A DNA stretch of 64,000 nt from Torymus aiolomorphi (lineage: Eukaryota; Arthropoda; Insecta; Hymenoptera; Torymidae), in contig CM070873.1 in NCBI GenBank assembly GCA_036365515.1, positions 218,538,876 to 218,602,875 of the forward strand, read 5' to 3'. Shown here one piece after another: positions 57,366-64,000 of the stretch; the first letter of the stretch is position 1; each line of letters begins with the position of its first letter. A model generated the notes under the pieces. The model was not told the origin of the DNA. It made no database searches and saw nothing but the letters and a program-made list of their open reading frames with translations. Position numbers and translations under genes: made by a program.

Positions 57366-58190
57366 CAAAAGCTGAATTTTTCGAATTTTTCTATGTTAGG
57401 GGTGGTTTTCCGTGATTGAAAAAAAAGAGAGGGAATGTCGTAAATCTCGTTTCGAATTCGGATTCAGTGCCTCAAAATATGTATAGCAGTAGATTTGCAG
57501 TCATTTTTAGGCAGTTTATACCAATTTGCCCAATGTTAAAAGCGGAATATTCCGGCTTTTTCAATTTAGGGGTGGTTTTCCACGATTTAAAAAGAGCTGA
57601 GGGGTGATGGCACAAATCTGCCTTTAGATTCGGATTTAGCGCCTCAAAATGTGTATAGCTCCAGCCTGCAGTCATTTTTAGGCAGTTTATACCAATTTGC
57701 CCAACGTTAAAAGCGGAATATTCCGGATTTTTCAATTTAGGGGTGGTTTTCCACGATTTAAAAAACACTGAGCGGTGATGGCACAAATCTGCCTTTGGAT
57801 TCGGATTTAGCGCCTCAAAATGTGTATAGCTCCAGATCTGCAGTCATTTTTAGGCAGTTTATTCAAATTTTCCTAATGTTAAAAGCGGAATTTCTGGATT
57901 TTTCGATTTAGGGGTGGTTTTCCACGATTTAAAAAGAACTGAGGGGTAATGGCACGAATCTGCCTTTGGATTCGGATTCAGCGCCTCAAAATGTGTATAG
58001 CTTTAGATCTGCAGCAATTTTTAGGCAGTTTATAAAAATTTTTCCAACGTTAAAAGCGGAATATCCCGGATTTTTCGATTTAGGGGTGGTTTTACACGAT
58101 TTAAAAAAAACTGAGGGATGATGGCGCAATTCTGGCGTCGGATTCGGATTCAGCGCGTCAAAATGCATAAGAGGGGGTATGTCAAGTCTC
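56865..58190 (-). repeat. 178-bp tandem repeats, right arm
   Basis: Reverse complement of the left array with about six units, interrupted by telomere-like words at 57010-57365. A 104-residue minus frame (57472-57786) passes through almost two units in phase (SAFNVGQIGINCLK motif twice) but is probably a chance frame. Confidence 0.9.
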
Positions 58191-58586
58191 AGTAACAGAC
58201 CACTTTTTTTTTGTGTGCCTGTGTTATTGTAAAGAAAGATTTTTAAATTCTTCTAAAATTTTGTCAACTTTAAGTTTTCCAATTTTGAGTTTTGTATTTT
58301 TATTGTTCTGTTGTTTTCTTGTTTTTTTTACTGATGATTTAGTTTTTTTAATTTATCTTTTTCAATAATTTTATCTGATTCTAAATTAATCATGTATTCC
58401 ATATAATTTTGTTCATATTCTAAATAGTCTAAAACTAATAATTTATTATGTATTTATTATTATTATTGAATAACGAATAAATATATTGTTGTTTTTTATA
58501 ATTTACTTTCGTTCTGTGTAGTCGACATATTCTAAAAAGAAAAATTTTTGAAAATTAATTATCTAAAATTTCTTTCCAAACGATAT

Positions 58587-58967
58587 TTATAATTTCTTCT
58601 TTATTTTCGGAATTATTTTCAATAAATATTTTATCTGGGTTTTACATCTTGATAATGCTACATATAATTGACCATGAGAAAATAATGGTCTTCTAATATA
58701 TATTCCAACACTATCAAAACTTTGACCTTGTGATTTATTAATAGTCATAGTAAACGCTAATATTAAAGGAAATTGTTTTCTATATAAAATAAATGGTAAT
58801 GATGAAGAATTGCCAGTGTTTAATGTAATTCGAGCAATAAAAACTATGTTTCCAGAGTTTTCACCTGTTATTATTTCTGCTTCTATGTTGTATTTAAATA
58901 ATTTAGTAATTTTTAATCGTGTTTCATTACATAATCCATCGTTAATACTTAAATTTCTTATTAACAT
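58587..58967 (-). CDS. RepHel piece: Pif1 helicase C-terminal motifs
   Basis: 126-residue frame with TINKSQGQSFDSVGIYI (motif V) and SHGQLYVALSRCK (motif VI with the arginine finger). Confidence 0.85.
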   Translation of the reverse strand: MLIRNLSINDGLCNETRLKITKLFKYNIEAEIITGENSGNIVFIARITLNTGNSSSLPFILYRKQFPLILAFTMTINKSQGQSFDSVGIYIRRPLFSHGQLYVALSRCKTQIKYLLKIIPKIKKKL

Positions 58968-59373
58968 TACAATAGTATTTATTTTAAGTTTTAATTTATG
59001 TGGTGGTAGTCCTTCACGTATATTGTTTAAAGTTTCAATCGGGTAATTAATATGGATGTTATCATCAGATAAATCTACATCTTTATGAGTAGCATAATCT
59101 AAACTATAATACGTATTTTCTTCAGTATTTAATAGTTATAAAATTTTATTATTTAAAATATTTGCATCTTCATTGTGTGATGTTAATATAACTATTAATT
59201 GGTATACTACAATTTATATTTTCATATATTTTAAAACAAACATCGTTTGTTTTAAAACTATTAGGTATAACAAATGAATTAAATTTACCTTCTCCAATAT
59301 CTAATAAAAATGAAGCAAACATGATATCTTTTGAACGGATATTTGTTTTCAAATACATTATATTAAATAATGA

Positions 59374-59751
59374 TCAAAGATTTGAATATTTTATTGTTTC
59401 TTGAATTATTGTGCTTCTACAACCATTTTTAACAACAGGGAGAATTTGTCTAAAGTCACCTCCTAAAATTAATAATTTTCCTCCGAATGGTAGATTATTA
59501 TTACAAACATCTTGTAAAGTTTTATCAACAATTTCTAAAGCTTTACGTGGAATCATTGACGCTTCATCCCAAATAATCGCAAAAACTTCACGAAATTTTT
59601 TGTTATCTGATTCAAATTTTAAAAATGCACTTTCAATATTGTTTAAATCTAAAGGTAATCTAAAAGTTTTATGACTGGTTATACCTTTTGGTAATAGTAT
59701 AGATGCTATACCAGTCCAAGCCATTGATATAATTTTTTGTTCTATTGACAA
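59374..59751 (-). CDS. RepHel piece: Pif1 helicase Walker B region
   Basis: 125-residue frame with TGIASILLPKGITSHKTF, WDEASMIPRKALE (Walker B DEAS) and LGGDFRQILPVV. Walker A lies just upstream in another frame near 59790. Confidence 0.87.
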   Translation of the reverse strand: MSIEQKIISMAWTGIASILLPKGITSHKTFRLPLDLNNIESAFLKFESDNKKFREVFAIIWDEASMIPRKALEIVDKTLQDVCNNNLPFGGKLLILGGDFRQILPVVKNGCRSTIIQETIKYSNL

Positions 59752-61073
59752 AAAATAATAAATTAAAGTTTTATATAAAAACGTTTTACCTGAACCTCCA
59801 GGACGATCAATAAAGTTAATTTTATGTTCATTATTTAATATTTGTGTAAAAATTGTTTATTGATCTGTGTTTAATTGACTATAGTAATTATTAAACATTT
59901 GTTTACAGAATAAAATATTTTCTTTATTATTTTCATTATTTGTATCGAAAATTTCATCAGGTTCAGGTAATCCAAAATCTTTACAAGACATTTCTTCAAC
60001 TTTTAAAATTTCATTTATATGATGAAGAGCTCGGTTATTTTTATTATTGTCAAAATCTTCTGTAAAATATTTATTAAATTTTGTCCAAATAGTATTACCA
60101 TTAATGTTATCTGTTATTAAAAACCAAGTAAAAAATTTACGCAATTGAACAGGTAACATTATATTACAAGCTTCTTCAAAAATTTTGTCAATCTGTAAAT
60201 CATCTTCGATTAGACCCATTTGTATTGCTGTTTCTTTGTAAGTATTATATGTTTTATTTTCAAATGTACGTAATTCTTCAAAAGATGTTGCACCTTTAAC
60301 ACGATTTAAAATTAATTTTAAATGAAATCTTTTAATATCTCTTGGAGATACTACATTTAAACGTCCTATAGCAAAATGTTTTAGTTCTCGTTGACGTTTT
60401 ATCCAAGTTTTATTCTTAAAAATATAATATTTTGGTATATTATTTATTTAATTCAAACCACGAAGTTAATGTAGTTTTCCAGTTATCTAAAGCTTTTTCC
60501 TCTTTATTTTCTTCGAAAATTATATTTTGTTTATTTTCGGTGTGAATTGCTAGACGTATTACGGTGTGACTTCTACCACATAAAGGAAATTCTTGTAATC
60601 TCCATGCTGCTTCCATGGGACTCAAATATCTACCATCTATAAATTGAGTAATTTCATCATGTGTATCTGTTTCATTACCTATATTTTTTTTTTTAATTTA
60701 CAAAGTGCTTTGTCACAACCTTTATGAATATAATTAAAAATATACTTTATACTTTGAATAGAAGCACAATACTCAACATTTATGTGACATTTATATTTTT
60801 TTAATAAAAAATTATTATATGGTACAACCATAGAATTATCTACGGGAACTTATTTTTGGTTATTTTTAATTTTGTATGTTAAATTCTCTGAAATATTATT
60901 TTTTCTCATATATTCAGGATAACCATTTTTTTGAAATTTTGTAAAATCAGTGAATGGTTTTGGAAATTTTTTTTTACATATTGGTTTATTTTTCTCAACA
61001 CATGGTGAATTATTAGTATGAGGGCCATGAAGCATATGTTTAATAACTAATTTATGTAATTCTTCGTCATCAT

Positions 61074-61415
61074 TTATAGATGGAATTTCTGCAGATATTG
61101 ATCAATTTTTTCAGGAGATAGTAATTTATTGTTTGGGTGTAATATTATGAGAATATGTGCATGAGGAAGGCCTCGTTTTTGAAATTCTATGGTATAAATA
61201 TATGATATAACATTACCAAATATTTGATGTTTAATTATATCATCAATTAATAACATTAATTTTACATGAAATAACCGAACAGTAAAATTGGGAATGTCAT
61301 TTGGAGTTGTGTTTTGTGGAAAATTTATTAAAATTTCTTTGAGTTCTTTCCATTTAGGATTACATGTAACTGTTATAAATAAATCAGATCTTCCTGTGTT
61401 TCTCATTATTGCCAT
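61074..61415 (-). CDS. RepHel piece: HUH endonuclease domain
   Basis: 113-residue frame containing CNPKWKE, YIYTIEFQKRGLPHAHILII (HUH at the end). The frame is open upstream to about 61540 with LGNLFILPATYIGSLRY, also family-typical. The catalytic Tyr motif is not secured. Confidence 0.87.
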   Translation of the reverse strand: MAIMRNTGRSDLFITVTCNPKWKELKEILINFPQNTTPNDIPNFTVRLFHVKLMLLIDDIIKHQIFGNVISYIYTIEFQKRGLPHAHILIILHPNNKLLSPEKIDQYLQKFHL

Positions 61416-61540
61416 AGCATCCTGATAATGTTGTTGTATATACCTTAGACTACCTATATACGTAGCTGGTAGTATAAAAAGATTTCCAAGTTTTTCTTTA
61501 CTCTTAAAAATTGATGAAATGTTAGCAGCACTATTTATTG

Positions 61541-62340
61541 ATGCGATGAGTTACACTCATAAAAACGATTTTAAACGCCAAAATTCACATAAAATAGACG
61601 ATTTTTGACTATAACTTGACAGGATTTGATTTTACACGAAAATTTTAAATACAAAAGTTGTAGATTATAATAATATAAAACTTTTTCCCATTTAACATTT
61701 TCATATAAAATCAACTCCTGATGAGTTACACTTTGTAACGGGCTAAAAGCTGTCCTCGATGCGCTATATCTCAACGCGGACTTGCCGATCAACGGCGCAG
61801 CAACGCCGCCGATCACGGCAGGCGTGAGCACTTACTCGTGCCAACCCTAGGTGATTAGCAGCCTGTCAGCTCCTTGCTGTTGCTCGCCGTCGGCTGCTTT
61901 CGGCAGCAGCCGCGCCTTTTCGCTCCGTTACAGCGCGCGACTTCGTCGTCGCGCTCTCTCTCTCGAGCGTGCTGCCCCAGCTACTCACAAGGAAAGTACC
62001 CGAACTGTCAAATTCAAAAAAATTTCAAACCCATATTAAAAAGTAGACCTCCACGCGAGATTCACGAAACCATTTTTTTTATCGGCTGAGAAGCGCTTTA
62101 TAAGGGTTAAAATCACCCCTAAAGTTTACCCCCAAGAAACGTTTTTTTGATATATCTCGGCTTCTACTTAACTTTTTTTAACGAAACAAAATGGAAAGAG
62201 TTTCTTATTAAAAAGCCAAGAAATCCGTGGTAGTATGAACATTAAGGGTTGCATCCCTTATTTTTTAGAGGGTGAAATTGTATTTTTTTAAGAATAATTT
62301 TTGTTGTGAGAATTCATAAAATAATTAAAAATAGGTCAAA
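61541..62340. other. Unassigned stretch with a GC-rich patch
   Basis: Begins where Helitron coding stops. 61740-61990 is GC-rich (GCAACGCCGCCGATCACGGC, GTTGCTCGCCGTCGGCTGC) with a GATGAGTTACACT word repeated at 61545 and 61718. No family recognised in its frames. Confidence 0.45.
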
Positions 62341-62344
62341 ACAT

Positions 62345-62940
62345 TATTTTTACCAACTACAATAAATAACAGTTGGTGTGTTTGGGCATTCTTCGCGAAA
62401 CAACCCCTTAAGAGGTGGTAAACCACCCCTAACACAAATGAATTAGGTATATTTTTTTGGCAATTATTTTTTTCCTTAAAATGGGTTCTTGAAGTCGTTA
62501 ATCGGAATCCACAGTTAGATCCACAATAAAAATTTGAAAATAGTGAATTCAATATGGCGAAAAATTTTTTAGAAATATTTTAAATTCCATGAAAAATAGT
62601 ATGTAGACCCCCTAGCGGAAATTATAGAATAACATAACAAAACATTGTTACATTATTATACACTTATTTACATAATATAATTTCCGCTAGGGGATCTACA
62701 TACTATTTTTCGTGGAATTTAAAATATTTCTAAAAAATTTTTCGCCATATTGAATTCACTATTTTCAAATTTTTATTGTGGATCTAACTGTGGATTCCGA
62801 TTAACGACTTCAAGAACCCATTTTAAGGAAAAAAATAATTGCCAAAAAAATATACCTAATTCATTTGTGTTAGGGGTGGTTTACCACCTCTTAAGGGGTT
62901 GTTTCGCGAAGAATGCCCAAACACACCAACTGTTATCACC
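62345..62940. mobile_element. Palindromic MITE-like element, about 600 bp
   Basis: Left arm 62345-62615 and right arm 62680-62940 are reverse complements (ACAGTTGGTG, CGCGAAACAACCCCTTAAG, GTGGATCTAACTGTGGATTC). The 75- and 71-residue frames in both arms are the same repeat read outward and carry no domain. Confidence 0.85.
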
Positions 62941-62989
62941 AACTGTTATGTTTATCGTACGATAAACAAGTGTATGATAAAATAATAAT

Positions 62990-63610
62990 AAATAATAGAA
63001 TAACATAACAAAACATTGTTACATTATTATACACTTATTTACATAATATAATTTCCGCTAGGGGGTCTACATACTACTTTTCGTAGAATTTAAAATATTT
63101 CTAAAAAATTTTTGCCATATTGAATTCACTATTTTCAAATTTTTATTGTGGATCTAACTGTGGATTCCGATTAACGACTTCAAGAATCCATTTTAAGGAA
63201 AAAAATAATTGCCAAAATAATATATATATTCAGTCCCTGAGGAGGAGCCGGAGCGGGCTCGAAACGTTGGACAAGGTGGTGGTGGTGGGGGGCAGTCAGA
63301 TCGTCCTTTGCTAACAAAGTTTTTTTCAGGTTTTAATTAAGTTTTTATTTCAGATTCTGCGGGGGTGATTATAAACAAGGGCAATCTGACTGCCATAAAT
63401 ATTAATTATTTTAAATTAATTTGTAAGACTGTAAGACCGATGGAAAAATTCTTATCAGTTGATAGTAAATTGCAGTCGACATAAGTAATATTTTTAATGA
63501 TCAAAAAAATATACCTAATTCATTTGTGTTAGGGGTGGTTTACCACCTCTTAAGGGGTTGTTTCGCGAAGAATGCCCAAAAACACCAACTGTTATTTATT
63601 GTAGTTGGTA
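62990..63610. mobile_element. Third arm copy of the same element, split by an insertion
   Basis: 62990-63225 and 63505-63610 together repeat the right arm of 62345-62940; 63226-63504 is inserted between them. Confidence 0.78.
63226..63504 (+). mobile_element. Penelope-like fragment with hammerhead-like motif
   Basis: CCTGAGGAGGAGCCGGAGCG then GGGCTCGAAACG has the layout of a hammerhead ribozyme core: CTGA-GAG, stem II GAGCC/GGGCTC, then CGAAAC. Such motifs mark Penelope-like retroelements. One core base differs (CTGAGGA instead of CTGATGA), so cleavage is doubtful. Later GTTTTTTTCAGG is splice-acceptor-like. No reverse transcriptase is present. Confidence 0.5.
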
Positions 63611-63637
63611 AAAATAAGTAGTTGGTAACGTAAAAAA

Positions 63638-64000
63638 ATGGCGGGGCAGCATACAGCCCCCGCCGGTAAGCCGCCTGATAAATATTATAAGTGTCATTCT
63701 AGTGCCAGATTTGGTGCGATAGTTTGTTTTTTTTGTGAGGATCCTTACCACTTTAGTTGTTTTGATAGATTGAAAAACACAAAAAGAATTGGTGAATTCT
63801 TGGCAGTATGCCCGAAGCATGCGCATCTGAAACTAACCTCAAATTTCAACGTGGATACCTTGAGTGACGATGTAAAATTGATAATAGCGGAAATAAAAGC
63901 TACACGAAAAGAGGTAATACAAAAAGAAATACTAGATGAAATTGCAGCTGCCAATAGTACTAACGTTGAAGACCCTCATAATGAAACAATCTTTGATAAT
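63638..64000 (+). CDS. Probable non-LTR retrotransposon ORF1 start, PHD-like finger, open at window end
   Basis: An ATG at 63638 (context AAAAAAATGG) opens a frame that stays open for all 121 codons to the window edge. A Cys/His cluster follows: C19 H20, C30, C33, H38, C41, C57 and H60 (YKCHSSARFGAIVCFFC, then YHFSCFDRL and AVCPKH), a PHD/gag-type zinc finger as in ORF1 of some CR1/Jockey-like retroelements or chromatin-reader fusions. A charged helix-like stretch follows (DDVKLIIAEIKATRKEV). The GC-rich leader and full openness set it apart from the decayed surroundings. No reverse transcriptase is in view, so class is inferred. Confidence 0.55.
   Translation, partial: MAGQHTAPAGKPPDKYYKCHSSARFGAIVCFFCEDPYHFSCFDRLKNTKRIGEFLAVCPKHAHLKLTSNFNVDTLSDDVKLIIAEIKATRKEVIQKEILDEIAAANSTNVEDPHNETIFDN

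Larger units (their letters stand above)
54738..58235. mobile_element. Foldback transposon with LLPPLHIKLGLMKQF-type gene
   Basis: Arms beginning ACACAGGCACATAAAAAAAA (left) and the complement of ACACAGGCACACAAAAAAAA (right) are mirrored for more than 1 kb each: 178-bp repeats, then telomere-like words, around a central transposase-like gene. It lies inside the Helitron 3' region. Target duplication is not clear. The same terminal sequence occurs near copy 1 of the gene (48074). Confidence 0.75.
54539..61540 (-). mobile_element. Helitron, 5'-truncated, with a nested transposon
   Basis: A RepHel gene (61540-58587) is followed on the minus strand, beyond a nested foldback element, by a 3' end with hairpin and CTAG at 54542-54539 next to T of an AT tract. 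The 5' end (TC) is not found because sequence changes to an unrelated repeat near 61540. Assigning gene and 3' end to the same copy is inference from order and orientation. Confidence 0.6.
58587..61540 (-). pseudogene. Helitron RepHel replication initiator/helicase, broken
   Basis: Minus-strand gene in at least seven frame pieces. Rep part: 61415-61074 has MAIMRNTGRSDLFITVTCNP and RGLPHAHILIIL, the HUH metal-binding motif (H-A-H). YIHKGCDKAL lies near 60720, and 60625-60440 has EAAWRLQEFPLCGRSHTVIRL, typical of Helitrons. Helicase part, Pif1-like: Walker A GGSGKTFLY near 59790, Walker B IIWDEASMI, LLILGGDFRQILPVV (59751-59374), and FTMTINKSQGQSFDSVG plus LYVALSRCK (58967-58587). The gene would start rolling-circle transposition and unwind DNA. 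The N-terminal zinc-finger region is missing beyond 61540. Multiple shifts and stops show inactivity. Confidence 0.9.

Noticed and set aside
57472..57786. 104-codon minus frame with an internal repeat (SAFNVGQIGINCLK)
   Set aside because: It follows the 178-bp non-coding tandem repeat; other units are not in phase and have stops.
62325..63314. Three similar small frames beginning MNSLFSNFYCGSNCGF
   Set aside because: All come from arms of one palindromic repeat, in both orientations, with differing ends.

Overview
This is AT-rich nuclear DNA from an arthropod, most likely an insect. The evidence is spliced genes, degenerate host-gene copies (RAD51, POLR3B, a 5S-rRNA-like sequence) and a very dense mix of eukaryotic transposable elements. 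The order cannot be fixed from the window. I see no intact single-copy host gene; nearly everything is mobile-element sequence, its remains, or simple repeat. Most of the longer open frames are broken.

Layout. (1) 1-14257: a Polinton/Maverick element, cut at its left end by the window edge. It has long gene-bearing terminal inverted repeats (TIRs) with a minisatellite, a broken protein-primed DNA polymerase B, a 5'-truncated integrase with chromodomain, a small intact PPP1R15/GADD34-like eIF2-alpha-phosphatase adaptor, and a spliced gene of unknown function. No capsid, packaging ATPase or protease gene was recognised. (2) 14390-15460: 179-bp tandem repeats and a GC-rich repeat. (3) 15800-17627: a large imperfect palindrome with MITE-like outer parts. 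(4) 18200-26500: repeats, then a 4-kb direct tandem duplication; each copy holds a candidate solo LTR, a CA microsatellite and a RAD51 pseudogene. (5) 26499-32685: a 6.2-kb DNA transposon with about 1-kb TIRs and a spliced, damaged transposase gene. (6) 32700-41200: elements inserted in or next to TA/CA microsatellites. Each is filled with its own short repeated 'word', and several share one conserved core or terminus. A 5S-like sequence and Helitron 3' ends are also here. (7) 41200-47800: repeats, a POLR3B remnant and inverted 215-bp units around AT tracts. (8) 48000-52330: two head-to-head copies of a transposase-like gene. (9) 52589-53815: a palindromic element with a tRNA-like sequence in each arm. 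(10) 54539-61540: a broken Helitron RepHel gene (minus strand) whose 3' side carries a nested foldback transposon with telomere-like words and a third copy of the same transposase. (11) 61541-64000: palindromic repeats, a Penelope-like hammerhead-like motif, and the open start of a probable non-LTR retrotransposon ORF1.

How it fits together. The Polinton genes form one replication/integration module, now inactive, plus cargo. The PPP1R15-like frame is the most striking cargo: in large DNA viruses such domains reverse host translational shut-off. The second strong signal is non-coding: a set of short elements in which 9-14-nt words are homogeneous within a copy and different between copies, while a core or terminus stays conserved.
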